The notes under the pieces were generated by a model that was given only the letters and a program-made list of their open reading frames with translations, made no database searches and was not told where the DNA came from. Positions 1 through 9,214 of a stretch of DNA of 64,000 nt are shown here, in pieces; the first letter of the stretch is position 1, and each line of letters starts with the position of its first letter. A program made the translations under genes and the position numbers. The DNA lies in NCBI GenBank assembly GCA_035699745.1, contig DASSPH010000010.1, positions 62,001 to 126,000 of the forward strand. Direction: 5' to 3'. The DNA is from Vicinamibacterales bacterium (lineage in GTDB: Bacteria > Acidobacteriota > Vicinamibacteria > Vicinamibacterales > 2-12-FULL-66-21).

Positions 1-765
1 CCGGGCGGCGTCGACGACTTCCCAGACGTCGATGTGCATGCGGTCGCACATCAACGCCAGCTCGTTCACCAGGCCGATGTTGACCGCCCGGAACGTGTTC
101 TCCAGGAGCTTCACCATCTCGGCGACGCGCGTCGAGCTCACCGGGACGATGGTCTGAATCGCCGTGCCGTAGAGCTCGGCGGCGAGCGACGAGCAGGTGG
201 GGGAGAAGCCGCCGACCACCTTGGGCACGTTGTGGGTCTGGAACGTCGGGTTGCCGGGATCGACCCGTTCGGGCGAGAAGGCGAGGAAGAAGTCGACGCC
301 CGCCTTCAGGCCGGTCGCTTCCAGCATCGGCTGCACCACTTCGTCCGTCGTCCCCGGATAGGTCGTCGACTCGAGCACGATCAGCATGCCCGGGTGGAGG
401 TATCTGGCGATGCCCTCCACCGCCGAGACGATGTAGGACATGTCCGGGTCCTTCGTCTTGCGCAGCGGCGTCGGCACGCAGATGTTGATGGTGTCGAGCT
501 CCTTCACGACGGCGAAGTCGGTGGTGGCGTCGAGCAGCCCCTTCGCGTGAAGCGCCTGGACGTCCGCGGTGGCGACATCCGGGATGTAGGAACGGCCGTC
601 GTTGATCGACTGGACCTTGCGCGCGTCCAGATCGATACCGGTGGCGTGGAAGCCCGCCTTGGCGAGCTCGACCGCGAGCGGCAGTCCGACATAGCCCAGG
701 CCGACCACGCCGGTGCGGGCGCGGCGCGACCGAATCTTTTCACGAAGGGTATCCGCCACTGACAT
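1..765 (-). CDS. Nucleotide-sugar dehydrogenase (UDP-GlcNAc/ManNAc 6-dehydrogenase type), 3' end cut by window
   Basis: The enzyme would oxidise a UDP-sugar C6 alcohol to the uronic acid with NAD+, supplying an acidic sugar for the exopolysaccharide. The 255 visible residues carry the Rossmann motif VGLGYVGLP (21-29), STTYPGTT (133-140) and SPERVDPGNP (164-173), all typical of the WecC/WbpA branch of the UDP-glucose/GDP-mannose dehydrogenase family. The catalytic cysteine region lies beyond the left edge. The start at 765 is preceded by TAGGAG. It begins 12 bases after the ATPase gene stop and is the last visible gene of the EPS operon. Exact substrate is not resolvable from sequence alone. 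Confidence 0.9.
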   Translation of the reverse strand, partial: MSVADTLREKIRSRRARTGVVGLGYVGLPLAVELAKAGFHATGIDLDARKVQSINDGRSYIPDVATADVQALHAKGLLDATTDFAVVKELDTINICVPTPLRKTKDPDMSYIVSAVEGIARYLHPGMLIVLESTTYPGTTDEVVQPMLEATGLKAGVDFFLAFSPERVDPGNPTFQTHNVPKVVGGFSPTCSSLAAELYGTAIQTIVPVSSTRVAEMVKLLENTFRAVNIGLVNELALMCDRMHIDVWEVVDAAR

Positions 766-777
766 TGATCGAAGCTC

Positions 778-2028
778 CTATGAAGGTGAAACACCGAGCA
801 TAAACCGTTTGAGGCGCCTCCAGAACGTTCCTGTTTCGTAGGCCGCCGGCGCACCTCCGGCGACCTGGAACCGCAGGGAAGCGCTCTCGATGGCGGGAGC
901 CGGCGCGCTCCGCTGCGCGCGGAGCAGGCGGTACTCCTCGGCCAGCACGCGCCGCTGCTCGGCCAGCTCTGCCTCGCGCTGGCGCACGAGCGCCTCGCGC
1001 CGCTCCAGCTCGCGGCGCACCTGTTCGGCGCCCGCGTCAAGCGTCGCCGCCGCCGCGCCGCTCGTCGCGACCGCGACCGGCTGGCTGAGCGGCGCGGATC
1101 GTGCCGCCGGCGGCGGCATCGGCGGCGCCGCTATCGTGCGGGCCGGCGCCTCGACGGCCGCCGGGGCGTGCACCACGTCCCGCCGCGCCGGCGCGTGCGC
1201 GGTCGAGGCGGGCGGCAGGACGCCCGTGGTCTCGAGCTCGTCGAGCACCTCGAGAATCACGGGAGCGTCGAACGTGTGCCGCTCCTCGGCATAGCCGAAC
1301 ACGAGCGCCGCGTCGCAGATGACGTTGATGATGCGCGGCACCCCGCCGCTGCGTGCGTGAATCAGGTCGGTCGCCGGCCGCGGGAACACCATCGGCGTCC
1401 CGAGGGCGGCATGCCGCAGCCGGTGGTTGATGTAGTTGAACGTCTCGCCGGCGTCGAGCGGCGGCAGGTGATAGCTGACGGTGATGCGCTGACGCAGCTG
1501 CTCGAGCTCGGGGGCGGAGAGTTTGTCCCGCAGGTTCGGCTGCCCGACCAGCACGACCTGCAGCAGCTTGGACTTCTCGGTCTCGAGATTCGACAGCATG
1601 CGCAGCTCTTCGAGCGCGCCGAGGCCGAGGTTCTGCGCCTCGTCGATGACGAGCAGCACCAGGCGTCCCGCCAGCCGCTGATCGACCAGATACTGCGACA
1701 GCTCGCGCACCATCAGCGGCTTGCTGCGGCCCGACGGATCGAGGCCGAAGTCGATCATGATCGACTCGAGCAGCTCGCGCGGATCGAGCATGGTGTTGAC
1801 GATCCGGCCGACCGTGGTCTGGTTGTCGACGTTGCGCAGCAGCGCCTGCAGCAGCGTCGTCTTGCCGGAGCCGATTTCCCCGGTGATGACGATGAAGCCG
1901 GCCTGGCTCTCGAGGCCGTAGCGCAGGTAGTCGAGCGCTTCCTGGTGCACCCGGCTCGGATACAGGTATTCCGGATCCGGGCTGAGCGCGAACGGGCGCT
2001 CGCGCAGGTTGTAGAACCGTTCGTACAT
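778..2028 (-). CDS. ExeA/GspA-like AAA ATPase of the XrtA/PEP-CTERM EPS type
   Basis: Cytoplasmic AAA ATPase of 416 residues. Walker A GEIGSGKTT is at 50-58 and the Walker B stretch ending in IDEAQ at about 128-132. The opening (YNLRERPFALSPDPEYLY) is characteristic of the general-secretion ExeA-like ATPases that accompany EPS/exosortase loci. After about residue 270 come an Ala/Pro-rich linker, a Glu/Arg-rich predicted coiled coil (about 335-375) and a basic tail. The start codon directly abuts the stop of the upstream yvcK-like gene, so the two are surely co-transcribed. The role in EPS export or assembly is inferred from context; the family has no firmly established biochemical partner. 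Confidence 0.88.
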   Translation of the reverse strand: MYERFYNLRERPFALSPDPEYLYPSRVHQEALDYLRYGLESQAGFIVITGEIGSGKTTLLQALLRNVDNQTTVGRIVNTMLDPRELLESIMIDFGLDPSGRSKPLMVRELSQYLVDQRLAGRLVLLVIDEAQNLGLGALEELRMLSNLETEKSKLLQVVLVGQPNLRDKLSAPELEQLRQRITVSYHLPPLDAGETFNYINHRLRHAALGTPMVFPRPATDLIHARSGGVPRIINVICDAALVFGYAEERHTFDAPVILEVLDELETTGVLPPASTAHAPARRDVVHAPAAVEAPARTIAAPPMPPPAARSAPLSQPVAVATSGAAAATLDAGAEQVRRELERREALVRQREAELAEQRRVLAEEYRLLRAQRSAPAPAIESASLRFQVAGGAPAAYETGTFWRRLKRFMLGVSPS

Positions 2029-3117
2029 CTAAATACCTCCGACCTCGGCCCGCGCCGTGAAGGCGCCGAGCTTGCCGTGCGCGACCGCGGTAATCGCCGC
2101 CGCGAGGCGCTCCGGGTGATGCCGGATCTTGCCGGCGGGATGTTCCGAGACGAGCGGCACGCCGAGGGCGCGCACGCCGAATCGCTGCAGCGCGTTCAGC
2201 TCGAACGAACCGGTGACGATCGGGCTCGCGCCGCGCTCGCCATACGCGGCGGTCAGCGCTTCCGGTACGGGCATGGTATTGAAGATCACGCAGTCGAAGA
2301 GCTGGCGTCCGAGATGCCGCTCGATCGTCAGCAGGTGATCGAGCACGCTGAAATTGTCCGTCTCCCCGGCCTCGGTCATCAGGTTCGCCACCAGCACCCG
2401 GATCGCGCGCGACTCGAGCACCGCCGCGGTCACGTCCGGCACGAGCAGCGGCGGCAGGATGCTGGTGTAGAGGCTCCCCGGGCCCGCGACGATCACATCG
2501 GCGCGGCGGATCGCATCCACCACGCGCACCGAGCACGCCGGCCGCTCCGGCAGCAGGCTCAGGCGGCCGATGGTCCCGCCGGCCCGCGCGATCGCCGTCT
2601 CGCCGCTCAGCACGCGGCCGTCGGTAAATTCGGCGACCAGCGTCACCAGCTCGGACGTCGCCGGCAGCACGACGCCGCAGACGCCCAGCATGCGCGCCGC
2701 CGCGTCGACGGCCTGCGCGAAGTCCCGCGTTACGTCGGTCAGCGCCGCGATCAGCAGGTTGCCGATGGCGTGGCCGTTCAACCCCTCGCCGGTCTCGAAG
2801 CGGTACTGAAAGATGTCGGCGATGTCGGAGTTGCTCGCCGAGAGCGCCGCCAGGCAGTTGCGGATGTCGCCCGGCGGGATCATGTTGAACTCGGCGCGCA
2901 GCCGTCCCGAGCTGCCGCCGTCGTCCGAGGTCGCCACCACCGCGACGAGACGATCGCGAGACGCGTCGGTCGCGCCGTCCGGGAAGAGGAGCGGCCGCAG
3001 TCCGCGGAGCACGTTCGGCAGTCCGGTGCCGCCGCCGATCGCGACGATGCGCGGCGCACCGCCCGACCGCGGATCGGCCTGCGCCGGGATCGGACGCACG
3101 CGCGACTGCGGGATCAT
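2029..3117 (-). CDS. YvcK/CofD-like protein (gluconeogenesis factor family)
   Basis: This 362-residue protein belongs to the CofD-like superfamily, YvcK branch. In Bacillus, YvcK binds UDP-GlcNAc and affects cell-envelope metabolism. The family blocks are AIGGGTGLPN near residue 27, ATSDDGGSSGRLR, PPGDIRNCLAALS, GNLLIAAL and AGPGSLYTSILPP. I chose the ATG at 3117, which overlaps the upstream stop as ATGA; in-frame codons further upstream fall inside the neighbouring gene. YvcK genes usually sit beside rapZ/whiA, so a place in an EPS operon is unusual. It might couple nucleotide-sugar supply to EPS synthesis, but that is inference. Confidence 0.85.
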   Translation of the reverse strand: MIPQSRVRPIPAQADPRSGGAPRIVAIGGGTGLPNVLRGLRPLLFPDGATDASRDRLVAVVATSDDGGSSGRLRAEFNMIPPGDIRNCLAALSASNSDIADIFQYRFETGEGLNGHAIGNLLIAALTDVTRDFAQAVDAAARMLGVCGVVLPATSELVTLVAEFTDGRVLSGETAIARAGGTIGRLSLLPERPACSVRVVDAIRRADVIVAGPGSLYTSILPPLLVPDVTAAVLESRAIRVLVANLMTEAGETDNFSVLDHLLTIERHLGRQLFDCVIFNTMPVPEALTAAYGERGASPIVTGSFELNALQRFGVRALGVPLVSEHPAGKIRHHPERLAAAITAVAHGKLGAFTARAEVGGI

Positions 3118-3872
3118 CAGGACACCCGCCCCCCGGCTGTCGGGACGATCGCGCGATCGATTGCGGGCAGCACGTCGCGGATCGCGCGCTGGTAGTCCTC
3201 GGGGAAGTCGATCTCGATCCACGGCAGTCCGCGCGTGCCGAGCGCGTGGAGCGGCCGCGTCTGTGCGTATTCGGCGAACGCTTTCGGCGCCCAGTCGCGC
3301 AGACGGCCGGAGGCGACGATGCGGCTCAGGATACCGACCAGCTCCGGCGCGGCGCCGGGGCCGAACTTGACGATGCCGAGGTTTTCGCCGTCCGCCTCAG
3401 CCGGGTCCATCGCCTTGGACATGTCGAGGATCCGTCCGCCGCGGACCTTCACCTTCATTTCCTCGTCGCCGTAGGGCGGCTGTCCGGCTTGGCGATAGGC
3501 GATGAGTAGCGCGGCGTCGTGGTGGGTAGCCAGCAGGTCATCCAGCAGCTCTGGATGGAAAAGAACGTCACAGTTCAGCACCACGAACCCCTGATAGAGC
3601 AGAGCTCGTGCCGTCCACAGCGAATAGAGGCTGTTGGTTTCCGCAAACCGGGAATTCACTACGTACGTCACGTCGGGCCCGCAGACGTCGCGGACCCGCT
3701 CGGCCTGGCACCCGGTCACGACGACGATGTCGTTCAGTCCGGCATTGCGCAGCGTCTGGATCTGGCGTTCGATGAGCGTCGCGCCGCCTGCCTCGACCAG
3801 GCACTTGGGCTTGTCGCCGGCTGTGCCGTTGAGACGCGATCCTTTTCCCGCCGCCAGAATGACGCCCTTCAT
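3117..3872 (-). CDS. MobA-like NTP transferase, LicC-type (phosphocholine cytidylyltransferase-like)
   Basis: Nucleotidyltransferase of 251 residues. It opens with the GT-A-like signature LAAGKGSRL and KPKCLV and carries NSRFAETNSLYSLWTA, the pattern typical of LicC-like phosphocholine cytidylyltransferases rather than hexose-1-phosphate enzymes. It would activate a small phospho-alcohol or sugar phosphate with CTP or another NTP for decoration of the polysaccharide. It ends in ATGA overlap with the yvcK-like gene and starts 3 bases after the flippase stop. The substrate is inferred only from motif resemblance. Confidence 0.8.
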   Translation of the reverse strand: MKGVILAAGKGSRLNGTAGDKPKCLVEAGGATLIERQIQTLRNAGLNDIVVVTGCQAERVRDVCGPDVTYVVNSRFAETNSLYSLWTARALLYQGFVVLNCDVLFHPELLDDLLATHHDAALLIAYRQAGQPPYGDEEMKVKVRGGRILDMSKAMDPAEADGENLGIVKFGPGAAPELVGILSRIVASGRLRDWAPKAFAEYAQTRPLHALGTRGLPWIEIDFPEDYQRAIRDVLPAIDRAIVPTAGGRVS

Positions 3873-3875
3873 GAT

Positions 3876-5408
3876 TTACGTCGCGAGCTCCCAGATACGG
3901 GCGGTGTAGACCGCGCGGTCGCGCCGGCCCACCGCGAGAATGAACAGGCCGACATACAGCAATCCGGCGGCCGCCGCCTCGGCAAGCGCGACCGGCAGCG
4001 TCTCGGTCCCGCGATGAACCAGGGCCAGCGCCAGCGCGACCACGACCGCGGGCCAGACCGCCGGCCACACGGCGCGCCGCACCGCCTCCGCCACGGACAC
4101 GCGCACGCGGCGGCAGGCGACCGGGAAGGTGAGAAAGACCGCGGAGAACAGAATCGGCACCAGCGTGCCGATGGCGACGCCGACCAGGCCGAACCGGCGG
4201 ATCAGCGCCGCGCTCATCGCCACGTTCGCCACCGCCGTCCCCAGGTTGACGAACGCGAGATAGCGCACCTGCCCGGATCCCTTGAGCAGGGTCGTGCTGG
4301 TCGCGTTGCCGACGCGGAACGCCACCGCCAGCGCCAGCACCTGGACGACCGGCGCGGCCGCCAGCATCGCGGGACCGACCCAGCCGCGCACGATCGGCTC
4401 GGCGAGGACGATCAGCACGATCGCGATCGGGGTGACGGTCGCGAGCGACAGGCGGGTGCCTTCGATCAACACCGTCTGCAGCCGCCGGGTCTGCTGGCTC
4501 ACGTCGGAATCGACGATCAGCGGGAACAGCACGGTGTTGCTCTGATTGGTCAGGCGCTGGGTGGCCGAGATGATGCGATCGGCGACCGCCCAGATCGCGA
4601 CCGGCGCCGCGCCGAGGAACACGCCGATGACGACCTCGTCCAGCTTGTAATTGAGCTTGTTGGCCCAGTCGATCATCGAGGCGTAGATGCTGAACCCCGT
4701 CACCTCGCGAACCCGGGCGCGGCGGAAGAGCGACGGCCGGACGTGCAGCAGCGGAAACACCTTGTAGGCGTTGCGCCAGTAGATGAGATACGTGGCCAGG
4801 CGTACCGCGGTGGTCGCGGCGACGAGCGGGATCAATCCATAGCCCATCAGCACCACCGCGACGTTGACCGCGGCGACCACGGCGCTGCTCGCGATCGCGA
4901 CCACGTTGTTGATGTCGTAGCGCTGGAAGCCGGCGCAGATGCCGCCGAAGGTGGAGAACCCGAAATTCACCGCGGCGTTGAGGCCGACGATCAGCAGGAT
5001 CCACTTGCCGGTCTCGGCCTGCGCCGGCGTGATGTTGAAGAACTGATCGAGGTTGAACGCCAGGCCGACGACCAGCGCGTAGACGAGCAGGCCGAGGGCC
5101 GAGAAGAGCACGAAGATCGTGCTGGCGATCTCGTTCAGGCCGCGCGCGTCCCGCTGCGACCGGTACTGCGCGACGAACTTGACCATCGCGCCGCCGTAGC
5201 CCAGGTCGAGAATGGAGAAGTGGACGGTGATGCCGGCGGTCAGCATCCACAGCCCGTACGCCTCGGCGCCGAGATGATGCAGGTTGAAGGGCAGCGTGAG
5301 CAGCCCGATCGCCATCTCGACGACGACGAACAGGTACCGCGTGCCGACGTTGCGCGCCAGGGTCCGCAGCGGCTGATCCGCCTGGACCGGCCACGCGGCG
5401 TCCGTCAC
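3876..5408 (-). CDS. Polysaccharide flippase, Wzx/MATE-like
   Basis: Integral membrane protein of 510 residues with about 12-14 hydrophobic segments, of the polysaccharide biosynthesis/oligosaccharide flippase superfamily. It would flip undecaprenyl-linked repeat units across the inner membrane. The GTG start overlaps the stop of the sugar transferase (GTGA), indicating translational coupling with the enzyme that primes the same lipid carrier. No Wzy polymerase or ordinary glycosyltransferase is visible in the window; they presumably lie beyond the left edge. Confidence 0.88.
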   Translation of the reverse strand: MTDAAWPVQADQPLRTLARNVGTRYLFVVVEMAIGLLTLPFNLHHLGAEAYGLWMLTAGITVHFSILDLGYGGAMVKFVAQYRSQRDARGLNEIASTIFVLFSALGLLVYALVVGLAFNLDQFFNITPAQAETGKWILLIVGLNAAVNFGFSTFGGICAGFQRYDINNVVAIASSAVVAAVNVAVVLMGYGLIPLVAATTAVRLATYLIYWRNAYKVFPLLHVRPSLFRRARVREVTGFSIYASMIDWANKLNYKLDEVVIGVFLGAAPVAIWAVADRIISATQRLTNQSNTVLFPLIVDSDVSQQTRRLQTVLIEGTRLSLATVTPIAIVLIVLAEPIVRGWVGPAMLAAAPVVQVLALAVAFRVGNATSTTLLKGSGQVRYLAFVNLGTAVANVAMSAALIRRFGLVGVAIGTLVPILFSAVFLTFPVACRRVRVSVAEAVRRAVWPAVWPAVVVALALALVHRGTETLPVALAEAAAAGLLYVGLFILAVGRRDRAVYTARIWELAT

Positions 5409-6781
5409 GCCGCCCCCTTCCCGAAGAGCACCACCTTCACCGTGTCGAAGACGATCGTCAGGTCGAAGAACACCGACAGGTGCTTGATGTAATAGAGGTC
5501 GTAGCGCAGCTTCTCCATCGCATCCTCACGCGAGGAGCCGTAGCGGTACTTCACCTGCGCCCAGCCGGTCAGTCCCGGCTTCACCGCATGCCGCTGCTGG
5601 TAGAAGGGGATGTCCTGCGCCAGCTGCTCGACGAAGAACGGACGCTCGGGGCGCGGCCCGACGAAGCTCATGTCGCCGCGCACCACGTTCCACAGTTGCG
5701 GCAGTTCGTCGAGGCGGGTCTTGCGGATGAACCGGCCGACGCGGGTGACGCGGTCGTCGCCGTCCCGCGCCCAGACCGGGGTCCCCCCCTGTTCCGCGTC
5801 CTTCCGCATCGAGCGGAACTTCGACAGGACGAAGGTCCGGCCGTTCTCGCCGACACGCTCCTGGCGGTACAGCACCGGCCGGCCGTCCTCGAGCAGCACC
5901 AGCAGCGCCGTCAGCAGCATCAGCGGCAGCGTGACGATGGCCAGCGCCAGCGCCAGCGTCAGGTCGATCGCCCGCTTCATGAAGCGCGTCACGCCCGAGA
6001 CGCGGAAGCCGTCAGAGAAGATCAGCCACGACGGCCGCAGGTCGTCGATCAGGATCTTGCCGGTCACCCGTTCGTAGGTCGTGGTCGCGTCTTCGACGCG
6101 GATCCCCGCCATCTTGGCGCGCAGCAGCTCCTCGACCGGCAGCTTGCCGCGCCGATCGGACAGGCCGACGACGATGCGGTCGACGTGGTGCTGCGCGATC
6201 AGCCGATCGAGATCCGCCGGCGTGCCGACGATCGCCGGGTTGACGATGCGCTCGCCGATGCGGGACGGATCGTCGTCGATGAAGCCGATGACGCGATAGG
6301 CGAACTCGTGCTGATCGAGAATCTGCCGCGCGACCTTGCGCGCGGTCTCCCCGGTGCCGACGAAGAGCACGCGCTCTTCGTCCAGCTTCAGGGAGCCGGT
6401 CACGCTGTTGAAGGCGAGACGCCAGCCGAGGATGGCGACGAGGAAGACGAACAGCGCCGAGACGAAGATGCCGTTGCCGATCATCAGATCGGGCTGGACG
6501 AAGTAGAGCGCCGCGAGCACGATCGAGGCGGCGCCGGCGGCCTGGAGCAGCCGGACGACCAGCTCGCGGTTCGAGTGCACCAGGGTGAGATCGTAGAAAT
6601 CGTTGTAGTAGAGGCACAGCTGGCAGATCAGCGTCACCACCGCGATCTTCCACAGGTTCGCCGCGAGATCCGGCGTGTCCTGGAAGGCCGCCGCGAGCGC
6701 CACCGACCCGAAGATCAGCAGCAGTTCGCCGCCGAACACCGTCAGGCTGCGCATCGAGACGTACCGGTTGAAGAGCTGCAT
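5405..6781 (-). CDS. Undecaprenyl-phosphate sugar phosphotransferase (EpsB/WbaP-like)
   Basis: Initiating enzyme of EPS repeat-unit assembly: it transfers a sugar-1-phosphate from a nucleotide sugar to undecaprenyl phosphate. The 458 residues comprise N-terminal transmembrane helices (about 1-120), a Rossmann-like CoA-binding domain starting at VLFVGTGETARKV, another membrane helix near 275, and the bacterial sugar transferase domain. The latter shows SKFRSMRKDAE, RKTRLDELPQLWNVVRGDMS, VGPRPERP and KPGLTGWAQV. The architecture matches the exosortase-associated EpsB subfamily. It starts 19 bases after the tyrosine kinase gene. Confidence 0.93.
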   Translation of the reverse strand: MQLFNRYVSMRSLTVFGGELLLIFGSVALAAAFQDTPDLAANLWKIAVVTLICQLCLYYNDFYDLTLVHSNRELVVRLLQAAGAASIVLAALYFVQPDLMIGNGIFVSALFVFLVAILGWRLAFNSVTGSLKLDEERVLFVGTGETARKVARQILDQHEFAYRVIGFIDDDPSRIGERIVNPAIVGTPADLDRLIAQHHVDRIVVGLSDRRGKLPVEELLRAKMAGIRVEDATTTYERVTGKILIDDLRPSWLIFSDGFRVSGVTRFMKRAIDLTLALALAIVTLPLMLLTALLVLLEDGRPVLYRQERVGENGRTFVLSKFRSMRKDAEQGGTPVWARDGDDRVTRVGRFIRKTRLDELPQLWNVVRGDMSFVGPRPERPFFVEQLAQDIPFYQQRHAVKPGLTGWAQVKYRYGSSREDAMEKLRYDLYYIKHLSVFFDLTIVFDTVKVVLFGKGAA

Positions 6782-6800
6782 GACCGCCCCCTGACTCCCC

Positions 6801-7739
6801 CTAGCCCGCCGCGTACCGGTAGCCGGCGTACCGGTCCGGCACGCCGGGCCCGCCCGCGTCGTTCAGCACCAGCCCGAGCACCTTCGCCCCGTCGACGCTG
6901 ATCAGCGCGCGCTCGATGTCCGGTTTCGGCGTGACGCCGGCCCGGACGATCATCAGCACGCCGTCTGCCATGGTCGACGCGATCGGCACGTCGGCGAGCG
7001 GCGCCGCCGGCGGCATGTCGATGAGGATGCGATCGAAGCGCGTGCGCAGGGTCTCGAGCACCCGGCGCATGCCGGACGACCCGAGCAGCTCCGCGGGCTG
7101 CGTCGGCACCAGTCCCGCCGGCAGCACCGTCAGCCGGTGGTCGGGGATCATCACCAGCGCCTCCTCGAGCGCCGCGCCGCCCATGAGGACGTCGCTGAGG
7201 CCCGGCGTGTCGGCAAGGCCGAACAGCGTGTGCTGCGACGGCCGCCGGAGATCGGCGTCGAGCAGCAGCACGCGGTGCTGCGGATCGTGCGCCATCGTCA
7301 GCGCCAGGTTCGCCGCGGTGAGACTCTTGCCGTCCCCCTTGTTCGGGCTGGTGACGATGATGGTCCTGCACGGCCGTCCGTTCTCCGCGCGGGTGACGCG
7401 GGTGCGCAGCAGGCGGTACTGCTCCGCGGCGACCGACTGCGGCGCGATTGCGGCGACGAGCCGCGGATCGATGTGGCCGTGCGCGTGCCGCGGGGCGGCG
7501 ATCGGGGCGGCCGGCTCCGCCGCGGGGGCCACCGCCGGCGGCGGCGCGACCGGCGCGAAGCCGATGTGCGGCGGCGGCGGTTCCACCCGCGGCAGCGGCG
7601 CCGGGTCGACCAGGGGAGGCTCGGGCTCCACCAGCGCCTGCGCGACCGCCGTGTTGGCGCGATCGGGGACAATCGGCCGCGTGCGATGCACGCTGCCGTC
7701 GCGCTCGGCCTTCTTGAGGATCTCCTGGATGCGGCTCAT
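6801..7739 (-). CDS. CpsD/CapB-like bacterial tyrosine autokinase
   Basis: Cytoplasmic BY-kinase of 312 residues controlling EPS chain length through phosphorylation cycles with the Wzz-type partner encoded just upstream. A Pro/Ala-rich N-terminal half (about 30-95) precedes the P-loop domain: Walker A TSPNKGDGKS (130-139) and Walker A' LLLDADLRRP (158-167). The tail is a short tyrosine cluster (Y304, Y307, Y309), the usual autophosphorylation site. The N-terminal piece resembles the XrtA-associated subgroup. AGGAG lies 8 bases before the ATG. Confidence 0.9.
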   Translation of the reverse strand: MSRIQEILKKAERDGSVHRTRPIVPDRANTAVAQALVEPEPPLVDPAPLPRVEPPPPHIGFAPVAPPPAVAPAAEPAAPIAAPRHAHGHIDPRLVAAIAPQSVAAEQYRLLRTRVTRAENGRPCRTIIVTSPNKGDGKSLTAANLALTMAHDPQHRVLLLDADLRRPSQHTLFGLADTPGLSDVLMGGAALEEALVMIPDHRLTVLPAGLVPTQPAELLGSSGMRRVLETLRTRFDRILIDMPPAAPLADVPIASTMADGVLMIVRAGVTPKPDIERALISVDGAKVLGLVLNDAGGPGVPDRYAGYRYAAG

Positions 7740-7756
7740 CTGTCGTTTCTCCTGCT

Positions 7757-9214
7757 TCAGGCGGTGATCCGGGGAATCTCGCCGAGGACCGGGACTTCGA
7801 ACTCGCTCTGCAGCGCGCGCGAGTCATGGACCGATCGATCGAGGAATTCGCGGCCGAGCGCGGCGATCGCGCCGAGCACGAGTCCGGCGACCAGCGCCAC
7901 GCCCATGATCTTCAGCGGCTGCGGCTCGATCGGCGTGTCCGGCAGGAAGGCCGGATACAGAATGCTGAACCGCTCTCCCCCCTGCTTGCGCGCGACGTCT
8001 TCGGCGACGCGCGCGTTGTTCAGGCGGGTGGTCAGATCCGCGTAGCGGTCGCGCTCCGCGTTGTAGTCCCGCGTCAGCGAGGCGAGCTCCTGCTCGACGA
8101 CCGGAGCGGCCTCGACGCGGCTCTGGTACTCGCCGATCTGGCGCTGCGCCGACGCCGAGGCGTTCTGCAGCTCGCGGATGCGCAGCCGGGTCATGTCGCG
8201 CTCGGTGAGCTTCTGCCGGTACAGCGGGTCCGCCTTGAGCAGCTCCTCGCGGTTCGACGGCGCCTGCTCGCGCGAGGCGGACAGGTCGGCGCGGGCCTGC
8301 TTGATCTCGGCCTGGAGCCGCTCGATCTCCGGATGCTTGTCCTTGTAGCCGAGCGCGCGGGCGCTGGCGAGCTGCGATTCCAGATCGTCCACGCGCTTCT
8401 GCGACGCCTGCGACGCGGCGATCGCCGCCGTCGTCATCGACTCGGCGCCGACCCCCTGGCGCATCTGATCGAGCTGCCCTTCGATGAGCGACAGCCGGTC
8501 CTGCTCGGCGCGGATCTGCATCGAGATCGACTCGAACTGCGTGCGGGCGCCGTTCACCATCTGGACGTTGGCGCCGATCTGCTCGGGCAGCCGACCGATG
8601 TAGTTCTGCTTCTTGCCGCGCAGCTTGTTCTCCAGCTCGTTGAGGCGCGCCTGGGAGGCGTTCAACTGCTGCTCGAGCACGTCCGCGGAGTTCTCGGCGC
8701 GGATGGTCTGGAACTTCGAGTTCTCTTCGACGAACACCGTCGCCACGCGGTTGGTGATGCGCTGGGCGCGCGCCGGGTCGCGATCGGTATAGCCGATATA
8801 GAACAGATCGATGCCCCGCGTCGGATCGGGACGGCCGTTCAAGCCGATCGGCGGCGGCACTTCGATGTTGCGCGCCAGGTTGTCGCGCAGCCACAGCGCC
8901 ACGTCGGCGGCCGGCGACTTGGGATTGATCTGCTCTTCGCGGATCACCCGCTCGAGGACGGTCGGGCTGAGCAGCAGCTGCTGGACCGCGCGCTGCCGTT
9001 CCGACGGATCCATCGAGCTGACGCCGCGCAGCAGATCGGGGGACAGCGTCGGCGACTGCATGCCGATCGCCGCCTTCGACAGATACTTCTTCGGCCACAC
9101 CGCCACCACCGCGCCGCCGAGCGCGATGCACGTGATCAGCGGCACGATGAACCACCACTTGCGGCGGTTCGCGACCGACAGGTAATCGAGCGGGTGAAAC
9201 GACTGCTGATCCAT
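7757..9214 (-). CDS. Wzz/GumC polysaccharide chain-length determinant
   Basis: Inner-membrane co-polymerase of 485 residues. A first transmembrane helix lies at about 17-38 and a second near 440-460, with a long periplasmic coiled-coil-rich region between them. The C-terminal cytoplasmic end (EFLDRS...) would contact the separate tyrosine kinase encoded 17 bases downstream. The start overlaps the TAA of the outer-membrane barrel gene by one base, with GAGG 8 bases before the ATG. The XrtA-system chain-length family is the closest recognised type. Confidence 0.9.
   Translation of the reverse strand: MDQQSFHPLDYLSVANRRKWWFIVPLITCIALGGAVVAVWPKKYLSKAAIGMQSPTLSPDLLRGVSSMDPSERQRAVQQLLLSPTVLERVIREEQINPKSPAADVALWLRDNLARNIEVPPPIGLNGRPDPTRGIDLFYIGYTDRDPARAQRITNRVATVFVEENSKFQTIRAENSADVLEQQLNASQARLNELENKLRGKKQNYIGRLPEQIGANVQMVNGARTQFESISMQIRAEQDRLSLIEGQLDQMRQGVGAESMTTAAIAASQASQKRVDDLESQLASARALGYKDKHPEIERLQAEIKQARADLSASREQAPSNREELLKADPLYRQKLTERDMTRLRIRELQNASASAQRQIGEYQSRVEAAPVVEQELASLTRDYNAERDRYADLTTRLNNARVAEDVARKQGGERFSILYPAFLPDTPIEPQPLKIMGVALVAGLVLGAIAALGREFLDRSVHDSRALQSEFEVPVLGEIPRITA

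Noticed and set aside
3519-5492. 657-codon plus-strand open frame opposite the flippase
   Set aside because: Arg/Asp/His-rich antisense shadow; the minus strand encodes a convincing multi-helix membrane protein coupled to its neighbours.
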